Shown here: positions 45,475 through 56,502 of the stretch, piece after piece
Numbering within the stretch: position 1 is the stretch's first letter
How the letters are laid out: every line of letters starts with the position of its first letter
From: Liolophura sinensis
Lineage: Eukaryota > Mollusca > Polyplacophora > Chitonida > Chitonidae
Length of the DNA: 60,000 nucleotides
Assembly (NCBI RefSeq): GCF_032854445.1
Contig: NC_088300.1
Span: 48,851,682 to 48,911,681 of the forward strand
Direction: 5' to 3'
Program-made: the position numbers and the translations under genes
Notes under the pieces: generated by a model
What the model saw: the letters and a program-made list of their open reading frames with translations, nothing else
What the model was told of the DNA's origin: nothing
Databases searched by the model: none

Positions 45475-45676
45475 TGGGGCCTCCGCGGCTCAGTTGGTTA
45501 GCGTGCTAGCACAGCGTAATGACCCACAAGTCTCTGACCAATGCAGTCACTGTGAGTTCAAGTCATGCTGGCTTCCTCTCAGGCCGTAAGTGGGAAGGTC
45601 TGTCAGCAGCCTGCGGATGTCAGCAACCAGTGAAATATTCTTGAGTATGGCGTAAAACACCAGTCAAATCAATCAA
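45475..45676 (+). mobile_element. SINE with internal deletion and perfect TSD
   Basis: The head GGGGCCTCCGCGGCTCAGTT and TTAGCGTGCTAGCACAGCG are intact, the middle is shortened by about 60 bases, and the 3' end is GTATGGCGTAAAACACCAGT. TCTACTGGAACT is perfect on both sides (45463-45474 and 45677-45688). It lies 150 bases upstream of the SINE-derived satellite, in the opposite orientation to the SINE within that array. Confidence 0.92.
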
Positions 45677-45834
45677 TCTACTGGAACTATAGCTCAGTTT
45701 TACTCTAACTGTTCAGTTATGAATTGTCCTAAATCTGTCATGACTCTGCCATGTTAATTAACATACATGTAAGCTACATGTGCCCTATAGCTACACCTCT
45801 TGACGTCATATATATTGAAAATATGCATATAGAT

Positions 45835-46190
45835 AGCCCCTGAGTTATTGCATTTCAATTGCATGCAAACTACCTACCCACAGAAGCCCCTGAGTTATTG
45901 CATTGCACTAGCATGCAAACTACCTAGCCAAAGAAGCCCCTGAGTTATTGCATTGCACTAGCATGCAAACTACCTAGCCAAAGAAGCCCCTGAGTTATTG
46001 CATTGCACTAGCATGCAAACTACCTAGCCACAGAAGCCCCTGAGTTATTGCATTGCACTAGCATGCAAACTACCTAGCCACAGAGGCCCCTGAGTTATTG
46101 CATTGCACTAGCATGCAAACTACCCGGCCACAGAGGCCCCTGAGTTATTGCATTGCACTAGCATGCAGACTACCCGGCCACAGAGGCCCC
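45835..46190 (+). repeat. SINE-head-derived 50-bp satellite, block 1 (7 copies)
   Basis: Seven monomers of CCCCTGAGTTATTGCATTGC, ACTAGCATGCAAACTACCTA and GCCACAGAGG with a constant 50-base period. The monomer aligns over its whole length to the reverse complement of the SINE head (A-box region through the GGGGCCTCC start) at about 72 percent identity by hand alignment. The block ends with GACTACCCGGCCACAGAGGC followed by a unique flank at 46191-46251. Confidence 0.95.
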
Positions 46191-46251
46191 TCTTGTTCAA
46201 TAAGCCATGATGCATATAACTAATAAGCAATGTAATCTCTCTCATCATTTC
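46191..46251 (+). repeat. Duplicated flank, copy 1
   Basis: TCTTGTTCAATAAGCCATGA and the next 41 bases recur at 47004-47065 with about three mismatches. Each copy directly follows a block of the 50-bp satellite, so array end and flank were duplicated together (813-base offset). Confidence 0.93.
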
Positions 46252-46450
46252 ATTGGTGTTTTACACCATACTCATGAATATTTCACCTATATGACGGTGG
46301 CCAGCTGTATGGTGGGAGGAAAGCAGGCAGTGCCCAAGGCAAACCCATTACCATCGACAGCTTGCTGCAAGACTTTCCCACGCATGGCTGGAGATGATTA
46401 ACCCAGCATGAGCTGAACTTGAACTCACAGTGACCACATTCATGAGAGGC
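46252..46450 (-). mobile_element. SINE body running into the satellite
   Basis: Reading minus: GTGAGTTCAAGTTCAGCTC (B box), GCCATGCGTGGGAAAGTCT, CCACCATACAGCTGGCCACC, GTGAAATATTCATGAGTATG and GTGTAAAACACCAATGAAA. At its head end (+ strand CATTCATGAGAGGCTCCTGA) it passes without a break into the first monomer of block 2, exactly where the normal SINE head would continue. The open frames on both strands here belong to the repeat. Confidence 0.9.
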
Positions 46451-47003
46451 TCCTGAATTATTGCATTGCACGAGCATGCAAACTACCTAGCCACAGAGGC
46501 CCCTGAGTTATTGCATTGCACTAGCATGAAAACTACTTTGCCATAGAGGCCCCTGAGTTATTGCATTGCACTAGCATGCAAACTACCAAGCCAGAGGGGC
46601 CTCTGAGTTGTTGCATTTCATTAGCATGCAAACTACCTAGCCACAGAGGCCCCTGAGTTATTGCATTTCATTAGCATGCAAACTACCTAGCCACAGAGGC
46701 CCCTGAGTTATTGCATTGCACTAGCATGCCAGCTACCTGGCTACAGAGGCCCCTGAGTTATTGCATTGCACTAGCATGCAAACTACTAGGCCACAGAGGC
46801 CCCTAACTTATTGGATTGCACTAGCATGCAAACTACTAGGCCACAGAGGCTTCTGAGTTATTGCATTGCACTAGCATGCAAACTACCTGGCCACAGACGC
46901 TCCTGAGTTATTGCATTGCACTAGCATGCAGACTACCCGGCCACAGAGGCCCCTGAGTTATTGCATTGCACTAGCATACGAACTACCCGGCCACAGAGGC
47001 CCC
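46441..47003 (+). repeat. SINE-head-derived 50-bp satellite, block 2 (11 copies)
   Basis: Eleven monomers of the same 50-bp unit as block 1. The first keeps the SINE form GAGGCTCCTG; later ones have GAGGCCCCTG. Copies vary at ACCTAGCC, ACCCGGCC, ACTAGGCC. The last two share the GACTACCCGGCC and AACTACCCGGCC variants with the end of block 1. Confidence 0.95.
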
Positions 47004-47065
47004 TCTTGTTCAATAAGCCATGATGCATATAACTAACAAGCAGTGTAATCTCTCTGATCATTTCA
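47004..47065 (+). repeat. Duplicated flank, copy 2
   Basis: Second copy of the flank at 46191-46251 (TCTTGTTCAATAAGCCATGA, ending ATCATTTCA), here followed by unique sequence rather than the SINE tail. Confidence 0.93.
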
Positions 47066-47291
47066 AACAAGGACATTTATAACCCAAGTCTGATTACTTG
47101 TTCTATTTAGCTTGTGTGGGCTATCCTCTTGCATACTTAGGTATCAAATCATATACATAGCATCGTTACTCTGATAATATGGCAATTGTCATTTTATAGT
47201 AACGTCAGTTGATGTAGTTCAAGCTACAGTATTAATGTGTCCTATAAGTGTGTGTAAAAGCTATGAACATTAAGTTTATCCATTTGTTCAA

Positions 47292-47672
47292 TTTGTGAAT
47301 GGTAGTCTCCTACATTTCACCATGTGAATGGTTGTCTCCTACATTTCACCATGTGAATGGTAGTCTCCTACATTTCACCATGTGAATGGTAGTCTCCTAC
47401 ATTTCACCATGTGAATGGTTGTCTCCTACATTTCACCGTGTGAATGGTTGTCTCCTACATTTCACCATGTGAATGGTTGTCTCCTACATTTCACCATGTG
47501 AATGGTAGTCTCCTACATTTCACCATGTGAATGGTTGTCTCCTACATTTCACCGTGTGAATGGTTGTCTCCTACATTTCACCGTGTGAATGGTAGTCTCC
47601 TACATTTCACCATGTGAATGGTTGTCTCCTACATTTCACCGTGTGAATGGTAGTCTCCTACATTTCACCATG
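47292..47672 (+). repeat. 29-bp minisatellite, about 13 copies
   Basis: CATGTGAATGGTTGTCTCCT followed by ACATTTCAC repeats with a strict 29-base period. Only two sites vary: A or G in CACC(A/G)TGTG and A or T in GGT(A/T)GTC. Such low divergence indicates recent expansion, and length is probably polymorphic. Confidence 0.97.
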
Positions 47673-48600
47673 GATTAACAGCTCTGATAGGATTATCACC
47701 AACTTATTTCACCATGACGCAGATTTACTGTACGTATTAAGGCTGCAATATTGCTATGATGGCTGTAAGGTTTCTCCGAGCAGGAATAAGCCATACATAC
47801 CTTCTTGCAAAAGCTGCAGTACCTACCTCTGTAGATTTTGTCATGCATATACAATTATGGGTTGCTATAATGGGCCATCATACTGACATGAAATAGCACG
47901 CATATTCTAAAGCTCTTGAATTAGGGTTCCAATTCAGCTACGGTACTTTTTTTACCTGAGTCTGTGATGAACGCAAGCTGCAAAGTTATTAAACCCATGA
48001 GGATTATTTTTATCACACTTGTAAATATAACTGGAAGCACCAGGCAATTTAGCAATTATGAATCTAGAAAACAAGAATGACATATCCCATACAGACCAGT
48101 TATACACTGTACATAAAGGTCTTTTATAAGCGTATGATGATGGTCAGGATTACCAGTTATTTTGAGCGGATGAACATGCCGACAAAAAGAACTGCATTTG
48201 AACCTGTGACCCCATTGCATAAAGTCTCCAGAAGTGATAATCAGCTTGATTACTGAGGACACCTGTGTTTTCAATCTGGAGAAAGGTATTTTGCCTGGGC
48301 AAAGAACAAACAAGTGCATTTGGTGGGGTTTCCAGTGTCCAGTTAATTTGTTTGTTCATGTAGATGTGCACGTACCTGTTGTTTATAATCTTGTGAGCTG
48401 AGACTTTTAGACTGAGTTAAGTTGGACTGTTTAAACTGGGTACACTACACACTTTTCTCATTCACTGTACCATGATTGCCAAGGTCTGTGTCATTTTTGA
48501 AGTGCTTCCTCTTTTTCACTTCTACGAGATTTGCAGACTTTGAACTAGGAAAAGTCTGCGTGTGTTGAAGTGTTACACTGTAACAGACATAACAGACACA

Positions 48601-48804
48601 TACTGTATTTCACCTTAAGTTCAGTGCTTGCACTTTCAGAAGCACTTAAGGGCCTTAAAATTAAGTGATTATGATAAAAAAATTAATAAAACTTAAAACA
48701 CAAAGAACTCTTAAGTGGCCCAATAAGGTGAATGACTCATCAGGTAAAAATCAAGCAAAATATGTCACTTAAAAACTCAGTTAAACTTTAGGTAAAATAC
48801 AGTA
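48601..48804. mobile_element. MITE with TA target site and 19-bp TIRs
   Basis: The left end TACTGTATTTCACCTTAAG and the reverse complement of the right end, TACTGTATTTTACCTAAAG, match at 17 of 19 positions. The 204-bp element has no coding capacity and TA at both edges, as expected for a Tc1/mariner-type MITE. A related, inverted copy lies at about 51023-51186. Confidence 0.75.
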
Positions 48805-49387
48805 TTTGTTTTGTTGACACCTTGTTGTTTCATATTTGAGATACGGCAGGAATTATTTCATCTACAAGGTATATGACAATGGTAATATAGGCTTAAAGGT
48901 CCAGGCCAATTAAACCATATAGGGCAACTGAAAACTGTTCAACTTTTAAAATCAAATCATTGTTGTTTACAAATTACATTCAGAGATTTCAATTCATGTG
49001 CAAAACAAGCTGAGGAAATATTCGGGATGATCAAATCTGGTTGTACATTCTGCACAGATTTGTGTTGTGAATTTAGGGACATTTCATGCATGGCAACCAA
49101 GCCTGGTAGATACCAGGGTAACGGGCCTCCCTGCAAATGCTCTAGCCCATTGAAGAAAGTGGTAGGATACGATTTACAGTTCAATATTGTAAGCTTTCCA
49201 ATAACATGGATAAGATAAATGCAACATTAGCCATTACCTCCAAGTGAAGGTGATTCACAAGTGAAATGCTATCAGTCATAAGCTATAACTAAAAAGTCAT
49301 GTATGTATTCTGTGCCCTGCTGTGTGTTTGGTTTTGTTCAACCTTGTCTCCTGAATAGTACTTAAGTTTTCAAGTACATAGTATTAC

Positions 49388-49453
49388 GGTTTATATAGAT
49401 AACAGTTTATATAGATAACAGTTTACATAGATAACAGTTTACACAGATAACAG
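49388..49453 (+). repeat. 16-bp tandem repeat, 4 copies
   Basis: GTTTATATAGATAACA repeats four times, drifting to GTTTACACAGATAACA. Confidence 0.93.
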
Positions 49454-49958
49454 CTGTCTATAAGGGATAAATTTGAATGGCACTGAGATCTCTGGTAATT
49501 TGCTCTAGTAGTGGTTGAGATCTATATCTGTAGCTGTCACCTTTAGTTTGTTTATTTCAAAATAGATGGGTGTAAATTTGTGATATGTAAACTGAATAGT
49601 CTGTAAATGGTTGACATAGCCATAACCCACATGTAGATAAAGATCCTTTTCAAATTAAGAGAATTTGGTGTCGATGCATTTTGTGTTGGTTACCATTATA
49701 CATTTCAGTGTATTTTTGGGGAAAAGAATTTGTCCTGGCATACGCACATACTGTAATTTTTCAGCCCTTTTGCATGTTTGCACTGAAGGCATTATTCTGT
49801 GTAGACTAATAAAACTGTACATTGTCTGAAGCCGTGAAATGATCAACCCAACTAACGCAGATTTGTCTCAAAAACCAAAGTGAAAATGTGCATAAATCAT
49901 TCTGAAAGTTTCTTTTTCATAAAAATGTTGAGGAATTAGGGTATTCTCTATGTGTTGG

Positions 49959-50113
49959 CCATTATAATGCTGGCCACCATCGTAAAAGTGGAATATTCTT
50001 GAGTATGGTGTAAAACGCCATTCAAATAAATAAATAAATTGTTGACCCTTTTTTTTTTGGCCTGAAAAAGATTTTATACTAAAACTGCATGGTCAGATAA
50101 ATAAATAAATAAA
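49959..50113 (+). mobile_element. 5'-truncated SINE carrying apparent 3'-transduced DNA
   Basis: It starts in the SINE body (ATTATAATGCTGGCCACCAT), reaches a first tail CAAATAAATAAATAAATTG, then continues with TTGACCCTTTTTTTTTTGGC and about 45 further bases before a second tail CAGATAAATAAATAAATAAA. The flanks TCTATGTGTTGG (49947-49958) and TCTATATGTGTTGG (50114-50127) enclose both parts, so the composite went in as one unit. Confidence 0.8.
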
Positions 50114-51022
50114 TCTATATGTGTTGGACACAAAGTTATATGCATTAATATAACCAGTTAAATTTAATACTATCTTCTATACATAGGTCCATGTATGTCA
50201 TTGCTCCCCACCACAGAAGTGGTGAGGGGTCATGGAAATGCTGATGACACCATGTGTTTGTCTTTGCGTCTGCCACCCTGATCTTCTGGCAAATAGGCCA
50301 CATCTTCAACATTGTTTAACCATTGAAGTTCATGTATGTGTCATAGAGCTCAGAAGTCAATGAACGGATAGTTGAGATTGATTTTTCGTCTTTCTTTTGC
50401 AGTCCAGTATGTTTGCTCTCACCGTCTTGGATGTTTTGATTGTTCAAATTTTCTTTTTAAAATGTTTTTACCTGTATTCTGAAAATTGCAGTTGGTCTTG
50501 TTTGATCCTTTTTGATTAATTAGCTACAGAGTTTGTTTGCACTTCAGTGAGAGGCTTAATAATGCGTACAGAACCTTGGAAGTTGGAGGTGTTAATAGCT
50601 GGATCAGGCATGCATGTTTGTAAACATGTTTTGAACAACAGTTGACCTGTCAGCGCTCAGCTGCTCGTTGCAGCTGTTTAGTGTCCTGTGCGTCATTATT
50701 TATGTGTAATCATCCCTCATTTACACAGTTTAGAAAAGTTCTTCAGAAACAGTATTAAACCTTGAAAACACAAAACATTGCTGTCAAGGCAGAAATATTG
50801 ATTTCTAATAAATAATGTTCAATAATATACTGTTTCATGCTGTGAAAAGATTAGAATGATTATTAACTTTCCCCTTGAAGTGGGTGGAAAATATTGTGTT
50901 GTTACTGGGATGGGATAGTGTACCCAAGAGATTGTTTTCAGTCTGGTGAAGATTTACATGTAAGGAGAAAAAAATGCTCATCACTTCTTATTTATGCCTC
51001 AGTATTTACGTTGATATTTAAA

Positions 51023-51186
51023 TACAGTAATTCACCTTAAGATTAGCAGAAATATTGCTTGATTCTGATTGGTTCATCAACCTTATAAGGCCACTTAAGA
51101 TTTTCTGTGAAGTTTAATTGATTTCTTCTCAAAAAATACATCTCTTTGGCATCAAAACTATTGTTTTAAAACCTTTAAGTGTATTT
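51023..51186 (-). repeat. Related MITE copy, inverted and decayed
   Basis: Read minus, it contains CTTAAGTGGCCTTATAAGGT, matching CTTAAGTGGCCCAATAAGGT of the MITE at 48601, and an end CTTAAGGTGAATTACTGTA like the CTGTATTTCACCTTAAG terminal repeat. The other end is poorly preserved. Confidence 0.6.
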
Positions 51187-53024
51187 GACAATGCATTTTT
51201 ACATGCCAATCTTTAACTGAAATACATTATCACATATACTATACCACATGCTGTAGATTCTTTTCGTGACTGACTTCAAAGAGGATAAGAGTGCAGGTTT
51301 TCATTAACTAAATTTAACTACATGCTAGAGAGCAATATGATATTGGTGTGCTGTAGTTATAATTAGTCAGAACTGTCAACTTTGTGACAAATATCAATGG
51401 CACTTAGTGATTTTTTTTTTAAATCAGTGACTATTATACAATATAGAATCATGAAAGATTTCAAAGAACATATGTCTACATGCAGGTTAAATTTGTAACA
51501 AGATATTAATTACATTGTTCAAGAGGAAAGATTCATTTGAGGCCCTCATCCACACTGGTTAAAGATGTGACAATATGCTTTTTTAAATATTGTCCAAGAA
51601 AGAAAAGATTTCCATGTAGTTTTTCATATGCCTGGTATAATAGTTATTATAGTTCTCTTTATCAACGACTGATAACTAATTACATGTATGCTTGTCTGTG
51701 ACACATCAAACTGATCTAGACTACACTGATGTGGACTCTTTATACTGAATATGGCATGGCAAATTTAGCAGGTCACAGGAAACTAGTGCATATTACATGC
51801 AATCAATTTTACAGTGCTCATGTCAAAAGGATTGTAAATGTCAGCCTGACTAAATATATTCCATGTAAACAAGTTGTTTTGGTTCAGTAAGGTAATAAGA
51901 TAATGAGTTCATAACTGTCGAGATAATGATACACAGTAAGTCCAAAGTGCGTCACAATGACAGTGTTGACCTATCTATCACTACCTTGGACAGACATTTC
52001 GCAATTTACATGTTCTGTCATTTGCTTTGATTCATAATTTACTAATTTTTTTTTTTTTCTTTTTTACTTATCATAGTTTAATTTATGTAAATAATAGTGG
52101 AATTATGATTTACTCACCCAAACAGTTATATTAATCTGTTTACATTATTAACACTTAAGAGATAAACTTGAAAAAGTATACACACTGGCTGACAAACATT
52201 TTCTCAATTCAGACCATGGAGTTTATGCTTGTGCAGGAAAATGCAAATTTTGTTTTCTCATGATACTCATTTACATACATGTCCACAAACTTAATGCCAA
52301 CAAGGGTTCCCCAGTATGGATTTAAATCACAAATATATATATATATATATATACGCTGTGATTATGTGCAAGTTTCATGTGGATTGAGGACAATTCCCCT
52401 GTGGACATTTTCCCTTTTGGAAATTCCCCCGATGTATGTATCTAGGTTATTTGATCAAATACATAATGTATATGTATTGTTGTTTGACCATAGTGGATTG
52501 TATCTTCACCACTTCATTGGGGTTTCCACATTTTTTTCCATTAATCCATGTAACTATGAATTTGTTTTATAATTTGCAGGATTGCCTGATCATTCCATTG
52601 ATTAGTGACATTGAATTTGATGGGGTACTACCATTCGACATGAGAATTTGGGATTAAAAATTAAAACTGCAGATGGTAGCATACCATTTATAACATTCCA
52701 CCATATTACACATATTAAGTTGTTTTCTCAAGTGCCGTGAATTTACATTGTAGCCCAAAAATTGTCATGCAAGGTATTATAATGATAAACTGGAATAATC
52801 AGTATTAAATTAGGAAAAAAAATAGTTGTTCATTTCCTGGGTTATGCCTGTTTTTATTAGAGAAAATTGTCCGCTGGGGAAATGTCTGTACAAAGATTAC
52901 TTGGATTAAACAGAAAAATATAATGATGGTTACCATAGCTGAGTGGTAAGGTTATTAAAGAAGGTGAATAATTCATTACACACGTAGAATTCATTGCATT
53001 CAGTATATGAGGACAATATAAGAA

Positions 53025-53132
<108 letters not shown>

Positions 53133-54686
53133 CATACATGTGTTCACAGCAAAGAAAAGCACATGTATATCAGGCCGCTATGTAATATATATATCCATAT
53201 TAGATGAATCCAAGACAAATTTTAAAAAACACTACCAGATTTTTGGCAAAAGATTTCTCGTCCCTAGTGAATTCAAATTTTCTGTAATTACCAATTAAAT
53301 ATAAGTCTTGTATCTGTGCTATTTGTGGTGTTAAAATGATTCTAAAATTTGATAAAGTAGTAATGCAACCCATTTTATAAATCTTACAAATTTTATTATC
53401 GATAAAGATCAGTGAAACAAACACAGACAATGTTAATATTTTGTAAAAGTTAATTATTTGGGTTGTTAAAATAATAGCAAACATTCAGCAGAATTTGCAG
53501 CAATTGATTTTGTGTCAAAAAGCTCTGGTGTAGCCTCTTCAAGAATAGACGGTGGGATGTACCTTGTAAACGAGGGACTAATAATTACCAGGGGGTAATT
53601 TGCATGCCAGCCAATTCGGCTCGCCTCCTACTCACCAATGCATACAGAGCAATCCTCAGACAACTCTAAGGTAAATGTTGGTGGAAGCAGTGTACTGGCA
53701 CCTAAAACTGTCTGAGTTATGTCCCTTAGAACACGTTTAAAAATGAGAACGTGATTATAAACTTCTGACCTTATTATCACCATTAGAAACACTTCTGTGT
53801 CTTACATAGTTGCCTTTTCTTCTATACCTGTAGTGACAAGGTAACTACTCCAGGTGTGTTAACAATGGGTTTCTTGAAGGAAAAGAGACTTGAAGAGAAA
53901 AGGAAAAGAAAGTGATAGAGACTTGTTCTAATATATTTTAGATCCATGTTTCACGCTCAGAAAGTGAATGAAATCTTGATGATTATCATGTTCTGCACTA
54001 AATATATATACATAAATCAAAAATTTTTGCATTAAAACATATTTTCTTTCTGCAGATTCAGTAATTTGAATCTCTATACTTGCCATTAAATGCATATTCC
54101 TGAACAATGCTTGCACTCCATCAGAGGGTTATCCAGAAATGTGAAAGAGAGTGTCCAAACATTTGTTTTTCAGGGAATTTTGCCATTGTAAGGTGTCCGG
54201 CTTTCTTTTTCCCCTATCTCTCCCAAGTGTCGAAAACAGGGTGTCCTAACAGCACCTTTTCTGTGTATATCCAGTCCATTTGGACGAGCGGGTGGGTAGC
54301 TGGCTAGCCCTGTGCGCTCAGTATTATCCATATATTTTGGTTGAGCAGTTAATAAATAATACAAATAGAATATAAATAAATGGCGAAAACAGAGGCGACA
54401 CTTTTAGGCAGCATAAAATTCAATCAAGTAGGAACAGTTAAAAAATCCTTACATGTACTGCATCTTAAAATTGGAAGATGGTGTACTAGCTTGTTCAAGT
54501 TTGCCAGGATTGGCATCATAGAGTCAAGTGGATTTTATGTAATATGAGTTTGTTGGCTGGAATAAAAGGACTGTTTTACTACCACTGAGCTGCTTAAAAT
54601 GAAAAACAATTAACAGTGTATGGACAATTAAAATATTTTTACCCTGTGATGTACTTTTAGAGTACAAAATGTTCTATACACAAGTT

Positions 54687-54856
54687 CTTCCTCTCTAGCC
54701 ATAAGTGGGAAGGTCGTCAGAAACCTGTGGGTGGTTGTGGGTTTCCCCCGGGCTCTGCCCGGTTTCCTCCCACCATAATGCTGGCTGCCGTCGTATAAGT
54801 GAATACTCTTGAGTATGGCGTAAACCACCAATCAAATAAATAAATAAATAAATAAA
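54687..54856 (+). mobile_element. 5'-truncated SINE with perfect 12-bp TSD
   Basis: It begins at CTTCCTCTCTAGCCATAAGT and ends in AATCAAATAAATAAATAAAT. TATACACAAGTT is identical on both sides (54675-54686 and 54857-54868). The tRNA head is absent, so it is a truncated insertion rather than a deleted full-length copy. Confidence 0.95.
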
Positions 54857-54915
54857 TATACACAAGTTTGGAAAGGTTGAAATATCTATCAAGTCTGCAT
54901 ATGAATCTCAGCAGT

Positions 54916-54980
54916 AATACATGCCAGGACTAATATAATACATGCCAGGACTAATATAATAATTGACAGGACTAATATTT
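54916..54980 (+). repeat. 20-bp tandem repeat, 3 copies
   Basis: ATGCCAGGACTAATATAATA repeats, the third copy reading TTGACAGGACTAATAT. Confidence 0.92.
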
Positions 54981-55739
54981 GACTTCAAACATGAACATTT
55001 CTTCTGCACTCTTTCAGTTATGTGGCCTATAATTTCTTATGCCTATACATTATGACGGGATCTGACAGAATAATTCCAGATATTTGAAAGGATTTTGTTG
55101 TCAATATGCTCTTTTGAAATTAAAATAGTGTGATATTAAATACATTATTTATTTATTACACATGTAGAAGACAGTTCCTCAAACTCTGTGTCATAACTTC
55201 TGCTTTAATTTCATTGTTACTGCTGAGGCAAACGTACAAGTCAAACATATTTTACTCTAGTAGCTTATACATGATGTTAAGAAGACATTCATGAAGGATG
55301 CTTTCAGTACATATTTGCTAATTAAGTAGTGGCGTTTTTCACCTGGTATTACCCTGTCTGACGCCAGGTACATCAGCAAAGGGTCTGCTAAGAATGATAA
55401 TGAAAGGGGAAATGCCATGGTAACCATGGGCTGTCTGAAGCACTGGTCAGTGCCTGTCTCATTGTAACCAAGGCCTTCTGGATTTATTGACGTATGAAGA
55501 CATTATTATTGTTACACATGTCAGCTTGATCTCACATTATACATGCATAATAAATTAGAAGAGATTATACTCATGGTGTTGCACATTATGTCATAGTTCC
55601 TGGTTGGTTGTTTCATTATAGGTCTGTTAGTCCTAATCATTTCAGATGACATGGTGAGATCGTGACATGGTGATACATATACATGTATGTACAATACAGG
55701 TATGCAGGGAGGGGGTGAGAGGGGTCTTACTGTTGAAGA

Positions 55740-55985
55740 CGATTAAAGCATTGGTATGATGCGACCATCAGACACCTTAACGAATGACTCATTATGAGGT
55801 CATGTGTTTAAATCCTGAGTTCTCGATGTTTTGGCATAGTGCTGGCACTTTAAGCCTTGAGGTTTTCAGGTACCTGGCAAATGTTAGTGGCTTGCTCTGG
55901 TCCCCGCCACGAAATACACTTGACTACTGTCTATATAAGTGAAATATTCTGAGCGTAACCTTAAACACCAGTCAGTTAAATAAAG
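55740..55985 (+). repeat. Decayed third SINE-like repeat
   Basis: GTCATGTGTTTAAATCCTGA (B-box-like), CACTTTAAGCCTTGAGG, GGTACCTGGCAAATGTTAGT, then ATAAGTGAAATATTCTGAGC, ACCTTAAACACCAGTCAGTT and AAATAAA. The 3' tip resembles the common SINE tail while the body differs, as in families that share a tail recognised by the same LINE. Confidence 0.6.
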
Positions 55986-56264
55986 AAATGAGTACATGTA
56001 CATTTGCAGTTGAAGAGTAAACAGAACTTTCAAATGATGAATGTACATACTAGTATAGAGTTTTGTTCAATGAATTTGTTATTTTCAGTTAATTAATCAG
56101 TTAATTAAGCCTTTAATATGCTTGGTGCAATTTCCAACTTATGTCTTTGGCCAAAAGGTCTATGCTTTCATGTCATTTCCCATGGTGGTGTTTCCATTTT
56201 TAGAAGTAATTTGATAAATGCCTTTATAATATTTGACTTTAACTTCAACAAAACTTGAATTTCC

Positions 56265-56385
56265 TTAGTTCCCTTGTCTGTTTCTTAGTTTCTTTGTCTG
56301 TTTCTTAGTTTCCTTGTTCCCTTGTCTGTTTCTCAGTTTCCTTGTCTATTTCTTAGTTTCCTTGTCTATTTCTTAGCTATCCAGC
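56265..56385 (+). repeat. About 20-bp pyrimidine-rich tandem repeat
   Basis: TTTCCTTGTCTGTTTCTTAG repeats about six times with substitutions and an inserted GTTCCC unit. Confidence 0.88.
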
Positions 56386-56502
56386 TATTTTCAAGTTGTG
56401 AATGATTCCAGAGATTAGCATTTTGAAGTTCATCAGCAGCTTTGAGCTCTGAAGCCTGTTCATTTTTACATAATTCCATTATTCAGTCATGACTGTGTCT
56501 TG

